In this document: in pieces, positions 27,801 to 34,291 of the stretch
Layout of the letters: every line of letters begins with the position of its first letter
Position numbering within the stretch: position 1 is the stretch's first letter
NCBI GenBank assembly: GCA_020630775.1
Contig: JAHDIN010000027.1
Location: 1 to 39,008 of the forward strand
Length of the DNA stretch: 39,008 nucleotides
Direction: 5' to 3'
Origin: Saprospiraceae bacterium
GTDB taxonomy: Bacteria; Bacteroidota; Bacteroidia; Chitinophagales; Saprospiraceae
Notes under the pieces: generated by a model
The model's input: only the letters and a program-made list of their open reading frames with translations
Database searches by the model: none
What the model was told of the DNA's origin: nothing
Position numbers and translations under genes: made by a program

Positions 27801-27832
27801 AATACAGCTTTAAGGTTATCGATTTAAAATAA
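15899..27832 (+). CDS. giant multidomain adhesin-like exoprotein (CARDB / LamG / FG-GAP / BACON)
   Basis: 3977 residues. The start is TTG: an in-frame TAA directly precedes it, the TTG-initiated N-terminus is a good signal peptide (ILFLFCIYCINAS), and the next in-frame Met is over 200 codons away. Order of modules: Ig-like region; four ~76-residue repeats with E(Y/F)(F/Y)xDxDPG and GxHxxxVR (199-500); alternating BACON-like and ASH/choice-of-anchor-like sandwiches (496-1114); seven FG-GAP calcium loops, hence a probable seven-bladed propeller (1234-1555); BACON/ASH pair; two LamG/concanavalin domains (~1830-2030, ~2085-2288); ASH, Ig/PKD-like and FN3 modules; eight CARDB domains (~2634-3638); a TIG-like domain with a His-rich loop (3815-3827); and a final beta domain. 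No T9SS tail is seen. A role as surface adhesin or binding fibre is likely, with the ligand unknown. Confidence 0.9.
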   Translation: MKQSFTILFLFCIYCINASIDTSYYSVSKDSLINVSIDTTFDNSNVDSIYFCHTQTPQYGSLSFVVNDSEFDYTAGTTSGIDTLCSVVQFSSGVLDTTEYIISVLPTTDTLNFNLDPYETESICYTNEIGAIDNIEISEQIFGSLSNIDSLNACFDYGSPPYTILDSFCLIVHGTNNLSDTTIIKIDVDALVKPNIVQSEFYIDQDPGYGNGYPLSFTSDSLLDISFHINTDTLSQGMHLIYVRSKDASGNWSYPQEILFYHNKAAEYDGLAFMEYYFDVDPGHGNGQFLPSSNDSLIDFSTNIDISELTDGLHTLFVRTRNNLNQWGFPASLTFLKLSGDLLSNDIIAMEYFIDTDPGISMGTPISITPNDSLDFTFNVDLTNISTGAHKVSVRAQQENGLWSYVQSTTFIVVQNSINEKDIVQLEYFFDINPGYGNGIDIPISANDSIETVAPISLSGLSTGIHNLYVRAKDENNQWSLLYMHEIDVTESDALYPEIEYFPSGISMTADNCYDIVIDSFYIINTGSNPLNFNIIDQTSWLSYSQTLGSVPNMDSLLITVEANPMGLTSAQNLIDVQISSNAGTSPDTTITINLNVPLSNYSLTFSDSLFNFDDTQVNSTNEEEVVLTNTSCNAIQIDSIKTTSTFFVASVWDSLVLQNDSLLLEVNFNPDTIGVFEDSLFIYSQAGIDTLTLQAEAVGIPIINFKTDSLHVEFPNCIADTSLSFYIKNEGLGPLYWEYISNSLPSWSSMSIESDTIDPSDSTLLFLSIIDASLDNGTYTYDLGFSSNDTLTPLATLPLIIEVEGDAFVTCSDTLLDCGIVTRNTSVIINTNVLNEGCDDLIISSIDFNTNIFSSNVSSVFLPTGYSYPIYIEFEPPYAGTFTDTMTVASDIGVLKVPITGIGDGALTQSLSALFLEKTIPSCQGMYVDSLYIYNVGDGTGDWSILNSNDHPNWISLSTLSDSLAPGDSSLVEINYDATGLFNNTYTTTLDIEFSDPITPNVNVPITLIATGGSQMAISKDSIDFEYSYITRHQKDTLQLINTGCDTFHVVSVNHNATFNLSDTLFDVMPYDTLDIGITFKPDQIQTYTDTIFFNGLSDTLSCIVHGQGIDIPQISKFTNDSLIIKMPVDILSTTVADSTWHIWGEKTGLRSGTYNVQNGNELLFVPDDLFRAGEEISMTISSIAYTDSIQIQSYNIESKAPVNNPTDAVFKVLPIPGFITNYTTGAYLYFSDVNRDNLVDILISKYSTSPNVDIYFQDASGYFSFNATYPNSGTNVFLENTPDLNNDGFPDLLFGHRSSVPGIFSFRLNNGDGTFGSSQSFNTASYPIHANIAISKDWDADGDIDILSQVAGTIDNPAVKLRIYSNDGSASLNLHSTLQTTLSGTGYTTTDFDKNGFQDFCYQTYQSLYSIDQLRSYDNEEGYLSSIVSQNTGKNGIFFDHFNGDLNHDNIKDIIYKKHGDTYIIYSDSLSFPNYNHRILLKNEDIQSFVEDFNGDGLNDILAFNRRVGADWGKLPVEIALNNTQQNFEFENRGFQAGLFQSLNSCDIDNDGDIDIPFLDSLGQLWIAYNENSNAEISFSNDSLQYEIAGCDVDTSFNLNVYNTGDSTLVWHINQTNQLPSWMSIDTTDGQILTSDSLELVLSINTNGLIAGNYSYDLLFASNDTSSFEDVVHVEFELISDTLLSISSPDLDFGFVDTSQVYSLDLIITNDGCEDVNIDSSFVYGNIFETSTLPVVVPAFGTHTLTVSIDADSLITYMDTLVLTHNYGIFEIPLSAIGCYGSPLTFVEEIVCEQSEVGIDTTILSNISGCDSIIITNHSLPWAYNYPDMVAYYPFNGNAQDETGNGHNADHISATLATDRFGLTDGCYYFNGSSSSYIKIPHHTDLNLGGSFTISAWVYGEPTSGTSSIISKGRDIIDGTYSMRKWYMSCRNGGAHHTASAGITDGSWHHLVYVVDSENDILKAYTDGVLVDQNAFPDFQTNNTYPLVFGRHFVSATGGSYPYPYKGKLDDIRIFDRDFSSEEVFNLYNQESGNLAPIVFYASSCDTSMVKSDSTIVADQYGCDSLIINITSLQNAISSDSSIIFYPLDGNTDDLGGRDLHGVNNGASMIQNRFGESNKAMDFDGSDDWINADLVLSEIQTGMDMSMSFWFNTTDSPSTIHGNLFLAANQYNGSPENVFRLGTSQSGAIFLSPTSGSYHELGTGFNDGLWHHLTIRHNGSTSLLEVYVDNIKAGAVSNFIIDWSIADRFNIGQEYDGSNKTDFYNGSLDQLHIYKRFLETGEIQQLYYEVNNDDEILIEQDTLLDFGVVTLGDSLSITTIISNASCDTISIDSIYTTHPTYTVNVSNIDLLPYQSVPIEVQFLPESSLLYVSELRVESNMDSLSIDLTGLACYAPPVLSYTDTTSICDGQYFTLTTDQNISLTWSNGFVGDTLLVSDAGTYYGITSNGNGCILYTDSVEVIKVPNPNIVNNGFSTLCVGDSTLLEVLHSNTYYWSTGDSTQSLWVMPSMSETYTVTTTNDLGCTFINSVLIHVIPPDTPGVVTNMIPYDGTIDEGQSVQFSWLPSENASTYDLYLWLDSGTKPSTPTYSNLNQISKTIDNLQLGTTYRWQVHAKNSCFETEGPQQTFTTKLLPDLIVQNVTVPSSAFSGTSITVSWEVKNVGSGDTGSTLWYDLVGLSEDNIDQTDGGIDPLVASDINVTALSSGQSYTNTATFTLPQGISGNYFIFVRTDALGIKPKYNIEELDESNNNNQFGAYIPINLTPPPDLKVTHSLQPNNTFSGQSITVEYTVKNDGTGSTLLPVWEDRIYISEDSIRNGNDVLLKFNGHSGILTVNQTYIEVVDINIPANLSGSYYLIYETDVHDQIYEFIYEDNNVHISPAFNILQTPPADLIPVSLTIPDTIHSDETIFIDWQVKNIGANPTNVSNWKDKLYLTKEDSFSLSQSILLHEYYHNGILEIDSVYNVSRSLQITQDIDSSYNLFILTDEADNLVELYENNNVFGPIPCFIKTPDLALDSIQFTKEVFAGETSILHYKVGNIGNGHLIERTVQDKIYASTDTILDLSLDSLIGTQSATLSLNNEEWLDRNCEITFAEGIMDSFYIVIVTDYPDLIYEDSLELNNTIISDSLIIVNRPDYPDLKGLVMTAPDTIQAGVPFTLTYTVTNAAIGALQNKIWTDKLFISLDSLENGVEFGSHTLNQNLESGINYTVDLTYVVAPNTLEGLYNILLSIDDENTVYEFDKEGNNLDLKLDSIFILAKPKSDLEISASTFLPDTIYSSMNIDVDLTVTNAGIQTATQFPWVDNLYFSVDTILSPDDILIDSKTRYSLLDTNQVYNINFEAQVPDGTSGPFYFIAKTDVFNENGEIDTLNNLAILTNQGGTGGNGTTADSTVILLSPYPDLELIALSASTTVTEGQTIELVYTVQNNGDTIIQNRTWNDRVYLSTNTTPNGLTIFNTSISHTLNIGDTYTDTLEIDIPLDNVGNYYVVLKTDANNNIYEHLDENNNDNAVLLTVLEAPPADAFVENINCSSDTTKNGVLVTVRWDTKNLGLNPINGNMYEAVYFSSDSIWDVADPLMYSAQLPSNIAPLAKVSRTANFVVDNASYGYQYILVRTDLRDNIDENNEENNISVGQGIFVDVNILPIDILTWDTLQSNKNLFYRVEVVDSLIDETLKITLTGDTIFGYNESYVRFDDLPSRYNYEYSHSEAFMGQQQVIVSDIEAGNYFNLSYGTTTSNGDQDVSLLAEIQPFEIFKVVSNEGSNTGQVTVKIEGARFEPDMTAILCNDSLGNILIALETVFVSPTIAYATFDLTGSGHAGHHHEGHYHENGLDTGYYDLKLKKLDGELAILDNGFHVIESSNDNIKVKVIYPDRMRPFRTAAIQIEYANTSGKDIPVPQFLVVSLENVPIGKTENEVNNISGWSWGQNLPAGYREVLIELRDPENYESKILRAGQEGVITFYARLLATGQYSFKVIDLK
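16483..17370 (+). repeat. four coding repeats of ~228 bp (DxDPG modules)
   Basis: The Glu codon that opens the E(Y/F)(F/Y)xD motif falls at 16496, 16721, 16949 and 17177, giving periods of 225, 228 and 228 bases. Each unit runs EYFxDxDPGxGxG, then a DSL turn, then GxHxxxVRxxxxxxxW. The third unit has ISMG in place of the usual GYGNG. Confidence 0.85.
19590..20580 (+). repeat. seven FG-GAP/VCBS calcium-binding loops (propeller)
   Basis: Seven D-x-[DN]-x-[DN]-G/N-x-x-D loops occur at ~50-residue spacing: DVNRDNLVD, DLNNDGFPD, DWDADGDID, DFDKNGFQD, DLNHDNIKD, DFNGDGLND and DIDNDGDID. Seven blades would close a single integrin-alpha-type propeller. Confidence 0.85.
23800..26810 (+). repeat. eight tandem CARDB domains
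   Basis: Domain starts, each marked by a P/S-x-DL type turn, are near 23800, 24196, 24566, 24932, 25309, 25682, 26093 and 26453, averaging about 125 residues. Most units repeat (V/L)xN(V/I/A)G, then W-x-D-x-(L/I)Y(L/F)S, then a C-terminal D-x-x-(N/D)-x-(I/V)xExxExNN. The last unit is the most divergent. Confidence 0.85.
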
Positions 27833-27835
27833 AAT

Positions 27836-30800
27836 ATGAGAAGAGTATATGTCATATTATTAATGCTTTTGAGTATACATAAAGTTTATACGCAAGATTG
27901 TGATTGTGCTTATCCTATTATTTTTGTACATGGATGGGGAGGTAGTGAAGAAACATGGTTAAAATTTTCAGAAAAATTAGAATATATATGGGGAGATAAG
28001 ATCCAAATACCCCAATACAATAATGGTTCTTATTCTGATGGCACTGTTTATTATGCAAACTTGAACTACGAATATGGTAGTAATGCAACCAACTACATAA
28101 CAGATGTCAAGTTACACGATGACTTTATCAACGCCCCCACTATTAAAAACTCATGCGTCTATGCTATAAGTTTTCAAGTCAAACGTGATCCAAATTTCAC
28201 TGATCCTGTACTCATTACTTCTTCTCATCCACTATATCACTTATCGGAAACAGATGTACCAAATACCGATAATTACTCCAATGAGTCCGCTATTTTCAAA
28301 CAAGGTTATGCACTTGGCAAGGCTATAGAAAAAATATTATCTATTACCCAAAAAGAGAAAGTCATATTGGTAGGTCATTCAATGGGTGGCTTAGCAAGTC
28401 GAGAATATTTGCAAAGAAGAACTCCTGGAAATAGTAACGGTACTCCAAATTGGTGGGTATATCCTAATGAAATGGATGGCCATCGCGTAGCGAAATTATT
28501 TACGGCAGGAACACCCCACAGGGGAAGTAATACAGGTAATTGGCAGGATAACCCTCAGACGATAACACTTCTAGGCTCAACATTTGGATTTGATTTAATG
28601 TCGGAATCAGTAAGGGATTTAAGAATTTCGTATGAAGACTCAAACAACAACGAATACCCAGGTACATATTTATACGGTTCAAATGAGACTGAAAATCCTA
28701 ATTACCCGGAAACTTTCTGGAATCTTGATGTTGATTGTGATGAAAATTTCATTAGTGACATAACTGCATTAAATGACCCTTCAGGGAACATAGGAAGTGG
28801 AACGATATCAAACCCAGAGATTCCGTTACCTTCCAATACGAAATACACTTATTATGTTTCAAATTTGGATGGCTTAGGGACGGATGGGATTGTTTCATCG
28901 AAGAGACAATGGCTTTATTCTGGTGGGAATGGCAGCACATTCTCTTTTGCTACCCAAAAAAGTTTCCCAAGACCTTTTCTTGAAAAAGAATATTTTTTAT
29001 CAGACAGACTTACGGCAAAAAAGCTTCACACATCCCAAACTGAAGATGAAGAATATTTGCTTAAAGGCATCGACGAAGCCGATTTCCCATTCTTTGCTTA
29101 CAAAGTATCCAAAGGAAAGTGGTATGCAGGTTCAACCCAAAAACGTGCTGATATTGTTGCCAGTGATAGTAATGGTGATATCGGATTTGGAACTTCAGAT
29201 CCAGAAACCGATAGCGACTGGTATGAAATAGAAATTGATGCTGACTTAATCAATGGCAGGCTCGTTTTAATTCGAGACAATTTATCTACTGCAACCAAAA
29301 TTGAATTATTTGATTCTTCAGTTGACCTAAACAATAACAACCAAACCAACACACCCCTATTTGAATCGTGGAGCCCTGAAAAAGGCATTAAAATCTTAAC
29401 TTTAAATCTTGAAGACCTTCAATCTGGCACCTACTATTTCAGAATTACCCAATCAGTCAAAAAAAACAACAATGCTGCACATCAATATAAATTTATAATA
29501 GCAGACGAAACCAATCAAGCGACAATTACAGCTAAACTAAAATACGATGAAACAAAAACACTCAAGGTATTAGAAGCGGATAACAATTATTATTTGGCTG
29601 ATATCTACAATTCTATTTATGTCTTTGACATGAATTACACCGATGATTTTGGGAATGCTGGATTAGAATATGCGCCAGTTGGTTATTGGGCAAACAATAA
29701 CATTCTAGACATTCATACAGATGCCTATTGGGCGACGCAGTCTGTAAAGGACATAGCGAATAATGAATTCACTGACCTAAATTTGGGACTTGAATATGTA
29801 GACAGTGTTTTAGTTTTCTCAAACACCAAACTCACTCCTGACCGATCTAATGCTAACGCTTACGCATCTTATGATTACCAATCAATAGTTACAGGCATTG
29901 GTAATAAAGAAAAAGGAATCAAACCAGTATCTTCTATAGATGTCATGTCACATGAGTTTTTCCACCTTATAAACACTAAGAATGATATCCTAACAGATCA
30001 ATATGATGAAAATGATGCAAGTACCTTCGACCACCTTGAAACCAATGGATTAAGAGAAGGTTTTTCGGATATCTTTGGGGTCTACATGGAGCATCTAATT
30101 GGAAATAACAACCAAGTTAGTAATGGCATTTATAAACTTGGGACCGATGTAAATATTATCAAAGACTTTAAATATCCTCAAAAATACGATCCCAAAGCAC
30201 AAGTGTTTTACAACAATAATTTAACTGGCGGACCTCATTCCGTAGGAGCTTTGCTTTACCACTGGTTTTATATATTATCCGAAGGCAAAGCCGACACCTA
30301 TAATGGGCGTAAATTTAATGTAGAAGGCATAAGCATTGAAAAGGCATTTAAGATTGCTATGCAAACGTTTTCATCAAAGCTGGATCAAAGTTCTAAATTC
30401 CAAGACGTTTATACTGGGAGCTTAGAAATTGCGCAAGATGAATTTGGTTTTTGTTCACCGGAATACAACGCCGTTTTAAATGCGTGGTACGCCATAGGCG
30501 TTGCCAATGAATCGGGTCTCATGATTGATGATCTCGAATTAACTGAAAGTGCATGTACCCAGGGCACAGGTACAGCAACTTTAACAATGACCAACTCAAA
30601 CTTAAATTATTATTACAATTGGGACAATGGGTCAGTGACCGCCACTGCCATTGATTTATCTACAGGGTCACATGCTGTGACGATAAGTACAGATACAGGA
30701 TGCCAACTTATTAAATCATTTGAAATTGAGCAGGCGCTAAGTTTCGAAGCAGAGGTTAAAGTAGAGCCTAATAACAATTGTAATTCTCCGAATGGATCGG

Positions 30801-32872
30801 CATTATTAAAAATAAAGGACAAAAATACACAAGCCACTCCGGTCAACATCGAATTAGAATGGAAAGATCAAAACCAAAATGTCATTGGACAATCCATATC
30901 TGTCCAAAATATGATTGAAGGTGAATACATACTTCATATTTTAGATCTAGATACTGAATGCGAAGAAGAAATAAATTTTGAAATCGAGAAGAAAGAAGCT
31001 CAAATAGAAATTATAGGTGGTGGCTACAGACCGATTTGTCAAGATTATATTCCTGATGCATTAATCTTAAGGCCGTATGTCGAAGATTGCAATAATTGTC
31101 AAGTCTTAGATTGGTCTACTGTGGATGGCGAAATCATAAGTGAAAGCGATGAAATCGAAGTCCCAGTAGCAAATGCCACATATGAATTGATAATGGTTGA
31201 CGAATATGGTTGCCTGTTCTTAGCTACTACAACTATAGAAATTGATTTTAGGGATTGCGAAGAATGTGATGACGGAACACTAAGTTTTATTGATTTTACT
31301 GGAGTAGATCCATGTAAAGAATTTGAAATCCGTGTTTTTGCACCTCGAGATCCAAATGAAATAATTTCTCCGTTGGGCTATAGTGATTCAAGATGGGTTT
31401 CAAATACTGAAGGTTTACCTTATACCATACTCTTTGAAAACGATCCAGAACTAGCAGAAGCCTCAGCTACTCGAATCGAAATATCTCATTTTCTAGATTC
31501 AGATATCAATCCAGCTAGTTTTAGAATTGGCAATTTTAATTTTGCTAACCTTAATTTTGTCGTTGATGGAAACAACAGTTTTTATCAAAACCGACTGGAT
31601 GTAAGAGATTCACTAGGCGTTTTTGTAGATGTGGTGGCTGGAATTAATGTGACTGAAAATAAGGCATTTTGGATATTTCAGGCCATTGATCCAGCCACAG
31701 GCTTACCACCTAATGATCCTGACTTAGGGATGCTTCCTGTTAATGATACGATTACTCGAAACGGCGAAGGATCTGTTCAATTTAAAGTAAAAGCAAAAAA
31801 CACAACAGAGACATTAGATACTATTTTTGCTACAGCAGAAATATTATTTGACGAAAACGAAGTTATCATTACAAACACAGAATTTAATACAATTGATGCT
31901 TTTGCGCCTACTTCTGTTCTTGATTCATTACCTGATATCATAGATGCGGATACATTGACGCTTTCTTGGTCTGCTGAAGATGACATCGATGGCTGTGGCA
32001 TTCAAGATTATTCTATTTATGTATCCTACAACAATGAGCCTTTCTATCTGTATGCCTCAGAAATTTCAGATACTTTTTATCAATTTACCAATGAGACGAA
32101 TGGGCTTTATTGTTTTCAAATCAAAGCCAGAGACTGGGTTGGAAATATTGAGGAAAAAAATATAGCTGACGCTTGCATAGAAATTGGAAGTGAAATCGAA
32201 GTCATTACAAAAGTATTACTACAGGGGCCTTATAATCAGACAGATAGCTTAATGTCGGATAGCCTTAGAGTTGGAAATTTATTGCCTATTGCTAGTCCTT
32301 ATACAGATCCTATATTGTATCCATATACCGATCTAGAAGCCAACATAAACAATTCCATATATAACACAGTTGGTCCTGATGCGATTGTGGATTGGATTTA
32401 CGTCGAACTGAGAGACATATCCTCAGGGCAAAGTATAGATGGTGGCTCCTATTTATTGCAAAGGGATGGTGACATCATCAATGTGGAATCCAATACGCCC
32501 ATTAAGTTTATAGACGTTCCGCCTGGAAATTATGAACTCACATTATTTCATCGAAACCATTTGCCTATTAAAACAAATGGTTCAATTTCTATTGTTCCTA
32601 ATATATTGTATAATGTGGATCTGTCTAATGATATAGATCAAGTTCAAGGCGGTTTAAATGCCATGCGTGATATTGGAGGAAATTTACTGATGATTTCAGG
32701 TGATTTAGACTTGAATGGTCAGATTCAGAATAAAGATTATTTGCTATTACTCAATGAAATTGGAACGTCAGGCTATACGAAATTTGACTTAGACTTTAAT
32801 GGTGAAGTTGATAAGAATGACATTGATAATTACTTAACGCCAAACATTGGCAAAGGAAAACAATTTGATTAA
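27836..32872 (+). CDS. secreted bifunctional lipase / thermolysin-like (M4) metalloprotease fusion with Ig-like and dockerin-like tail
   Basis: 1678 residues. A signal peptide ends VYTQ. An alpha/beta-hydrolase lipase (~24-400) has oxyanion segment HGWGG, nucleophile elbow GHSMGG (Ser182) and plausible triad partners Asp350 and His398. A beta-sandwich linker (~455-565) leads to an M4 peptidase domain (~570-890) with HEFFH (706-710), third zinc ligand and partner in EGFSD (E741, D745), GGPHS (H801) and a C-terminal LNAWYAIGV. Then come SprB-like Ig repeats, a FENDP/FDENE beta domain (~1150-1360), an FN3-like segment and two dockerin-like calcium loops (DLNGQIQNKD, DFNGEVDKND). The usual M4 propeptide is absent. 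It starts four bases after the giant gene, so translation is coupled. No T9SS tail is visible. Confidence 0.85.
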   Translation: MRRVYVILLMLLSIHKVYTQDCDCAYPIIFVHGWGGSEETWLKFSEKLEYIWGDKIQIPQYNNGSYSDGTVYYANLNYEYGSNATNYITDVKLHDDFINAPTIKNSCVYAISFQVKRDPNFTDPVLITSSHPLYHLSETDVPNTDNYSNESAIFKQGYALGKAIEKILSITQKEKVILVGHSMGGLASREYLQRRTPGNSNGTPNWWVYPNEMDGHRVAKLFTAGTPHRGSNTGNWQDNPQTITLLGSTFGFDLMSESVRDLRISYEDSNNNEYPGTYLYGSNETENPNYPETFWNLDVDCDENFISDITALNDPSGNIGSGTISNPEIPLPSNTKYTYYVSNLDGLGTDGIVSSKRQWLYSGGNGSTFSFATQKSFPRPFLEKEYFLSDRLTAKKLHTSQTEDEEYLLKGIDEADFPFFAYKVSKGKWYAGSTQKRADIVASDSNGDIGFGTSDPETDSDWYEIEIDADLINGRLVLIRDNLSTATKIELFDSSVDLNNNNQTNTPLFESWSPEKGIKILTLNLEDLQSGTYYFRITQSVKKNNNAAHQYKFIIADETNQATITAKLKYDETKTLKVLEADNNYYLADIYNSIYVFDMNYTDDFGNAGLEYAPVGYWANNNILDIHTDAYWATQSVKDIANNEFTDLNLGLEYVDSVLVFSNTKLTPDRSNANAYASYDYQSIVTGIGNKEKGIKPVSSIDVMSHEFFHLINTKNDILTDQYDENDASTFDHLETNGLREGFSDIFGVYMEHLIGNNNQVSNGIYKLGTDVNIIKDFKYPQKYDPKAQVFYNNNLTGGPHSVGALLYHWFYILSEGKADTYNGRKFNVEGISIEKAFKIAMQTFSSKLDQSSKFQDVYTGSLEIAQDEFGFCSPEYNAVLNAWYAIGVANESGLMIDDLELTESACTQGTGTATLTMTNSNLNYYYNWDNGSVTATAIDLSTGSHAVTISTDTGCQLIKSFEIEQALSFEAEVKVEPNNNCNSPNGSALLKIKDKNTQATPVNIELEWKDQNQNVIGQSISVQNMIEGEYILHILDLDTECEEEINFEIEKKEAQIEIIGGGYRPICQDYIPDALILRPYVEDCNNCQVLDWSTVDGEIISESDEIEVPVANATYELIMVDEYGCLFLATTTIEIDFRDCEECDDGTLSFIDFTGVDPCKEFEIRVFAPRDPNEIISPLGYSDSRWVSNTEGLPYTILFENDPELAEASATRIEISHFLDSDINPASFRIGNFNFANLNFVVDGNNSFYQNRLDVRDSLGVFVDVVAGINVTENKAFWIFQAIDPATGLPPNDPDLGMLPVNDTITRNGEGSVQFKVKAKNTTETLDTIFATAEILFDENEVIITNTEFNTIDAFAPTSVLDSLPDIIDADTLTLSWSAEDDIDGCGIQDYSIYVSYNNEPFYLYASEISDTFYQFTNETNGLYCFQIKARDWVGNIEEKNIADACIEIGSEIEVITKVLLQGPYNQTDSLMSDSLRVGNLLPIASPYTDPILYPYTDLEANINNSIYNTVGPDAIVDWIYVELRDISSGQSIDGGSYLLQRDGDIINVESNTPIKFIDVPPGNYELTLFHRNHLPIKTNGSISIVPNILYNVDLSNDIDQVQGGLNAMRDIGGNLLMISGDLDLNGQIQNKDYLLLLNEIGTSGYTKFDLDFNGEVDKNDIDNYLTPNIGKGKQFD

Positions 32873-32873
32873 T

Positions 32874-33839
32874 ATGAAATACATATATTTTATTTTGTTC
32901 TTTTCGTTTGCCAGCGGCTTAAGTGCTCAAGATGTAAAATACTTCCTTATTGAAGAAGCACTCGAAATTGAAGGGCAAGATTCGTTTCTAACATTTGAAG
33001 TCTATGCGATGAGTGACACTGGTTTTAAATTGGGGTCTGGTCAATTATACTTCGATTATGATACATCCGTATTTGGTAAAAATGTTGTTGAATCAAATCG
33101 CATAGAAATCATAACTGACTCGACTAGTGTTTTAGGAATGTCTCTTTTGGGGTCGCAATCTTCTTTCTATAATCAATTTGTTTTAAATGATAATATTGAT
33201 GGACGCTTTTCATTTAACTGGCAATCTCAATTCTCTGATCCGTGTCTAAGCGAAATGAATGTAAAATTATATCTCGCAAAACTTTTCCAAGTAAAGATAT
33301 TGATGGCTAACCCCACTAACCAAGATCTCAGCTCTTTAGTTTGTTTCCAATCATCGGGTCATTTTGAAGATTTGACTTATACGACTTGTGGGCCAGACAT
33401 ATGCGATCTTCAGGATTGCATAAGCTACCCAGGCTTTAATATCACTCAAGATACTTTCTATTGCGATGATTGTCGAATTGTCACTAAACCGAGCGATTAT
33501 GAGATTGGGTCTTTAAGGTTCGCGATACAATGTACACCACCTAATGACACTATATTTTTCGATATCACGTTAAACAACGAAGTCATTGAAATTGAATCTG
33601 AGTCCATTACAGTTAATAAGAACTTGTTGATTTATTCTGAAAATTTCAATCGTAATATTGAGATAACGAATAGGGATATCAATAACAATGTACCACTGCT
33701 AATTATAATGCAAGATTTAAAATTTGAAGGCGTTTCTGTTATCGGCAAGTCAACGCCGTCCATGATTCTAAAATTAGAAGGAGGCACAGTGGAATATAAT
33801 AACGCTGTATTAGATAAAATCGACATTACAAATAACTAG
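32874..33839 (+). CDS. hypothetical exported protein, last gene of exoprotein operon
   Basis: About 321 residues from the ATG at 32874, one base after the upstream stop. I choose this over an in-frame ATG at 32847 because it begins directly with a signal peptide (MKYIYFILFFSF, ending LSAQ). The N-terminal half resembles a cohesin-like or beta-sandwich fold (SGQLYFDYDTSVFG). A Cys-rich hinge follows, then a segment like the SLRxAI...DTIxF opening of parallel beta-helix repeats (GSLRFAIQCTPPNDTIFFD). No function is assigned. A cohesin-like role opposite the dockerin-like tail of the preceding protein is speculative. Confidence 0.75.
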   Translation: MKYIYFILFFSFASGLSAQDVKYFLIEEALEIEGQDSFLTFEVYAMSDTGFKLGSGQLYFDYDTSVFGKNVVESNRIEIITDSTSVLGMSLLGSQSSFYNQFVLNDNIDGRFSFNWQSQFSDPCLSEMNVKLYLAKLFQVKILMANPTNQDLSSLVCFQSSGHFEDLTYTTCGPDICDLQDCISYPGFNITQDTFYCDDCRIVTKPSDYEIGSLRFAIQCTPPNDTIFFDITLNNEVIEIESESITVNKNLLIYSENFNRNIEITNRDINNNVPLLIIMQDLKFEGVSVIGKSTPSMILKLEGGTVEYNNAVLDKIDITNN

Positions 33840-33927
33840 AATCTTCTTATAAATTCTTGTGTTATAATTTAAGCAAGTTGATTTTTAGGGAACAGTAATA
33901 TTCTATTTGTAGAAAACTATAATTAAG

Positions 33928-34123
33928 CGCCGCTTCCATAGAATCATCCATTCAGGAAGGGACATCTTATTGGCGATACGATTTACTTTCTCTTCTCTAT
34001 TACAAGGCAGGTGAAGATGCTAAAAGTGAAGAAGCCATAGGGATTGCACGTGAAATTGCTGCTATTATTGGTGATAAATACCAGCCTACCTTGGAATTTA
34101 TTAAGGATAAAATTGAGCGGTAA
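33928..34123 (+). pseudogene. orphan 3' fragment of a thioredoxin-like gene (right copy of 196-bp repeat)
   Basis: This segment matches the final 64 codons and stop of the gene ending at 12640, at 184 of 196 positions with no gaps. Encoded residues differ at only two sites (A to E, D to K). An in-frame stop lies two codons upstream and there is no start codon, so it is not translated as such. The surrounding 33840-33927 and 34124-34291 contain nothing else I recognise: AT-rich DNA and the leader of the next sensor kinase. Confidence 0.93.
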
Positions 34124-34291
34124 ATGATCCCAAAAGTGTAAAGAATACGACCATTTTAATGATAAATTAGCCATTTAGCTTTCAAGTCATTACAAAGCCT
34201 CTACACCTTAAAATATTGGCCATAGAGGAACGGTTTTAGCTTTAACTTCAATGACCCACCCTTCTTTTACTAAACATAACTTTCTTTAGTA

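Noticed and set aside
32847-32873. Start of the last exoprotein at 32847
   Set aside because: It lies inside the upstream gene and puts nine residues before a complete signal peptide that begins at 32874.
12641-33927. Integrative conjugative element or prophage
   Set aside because: No integrase, relaxase, conjugation or phage genes are present; only the flanking repeat suggests movement.
33923-34123. Functional small protein from the orphan repeat copy
   Set aside because: No ATG, GTG or suitable TTG near its beginning and an in-frame stop two codons upstream.
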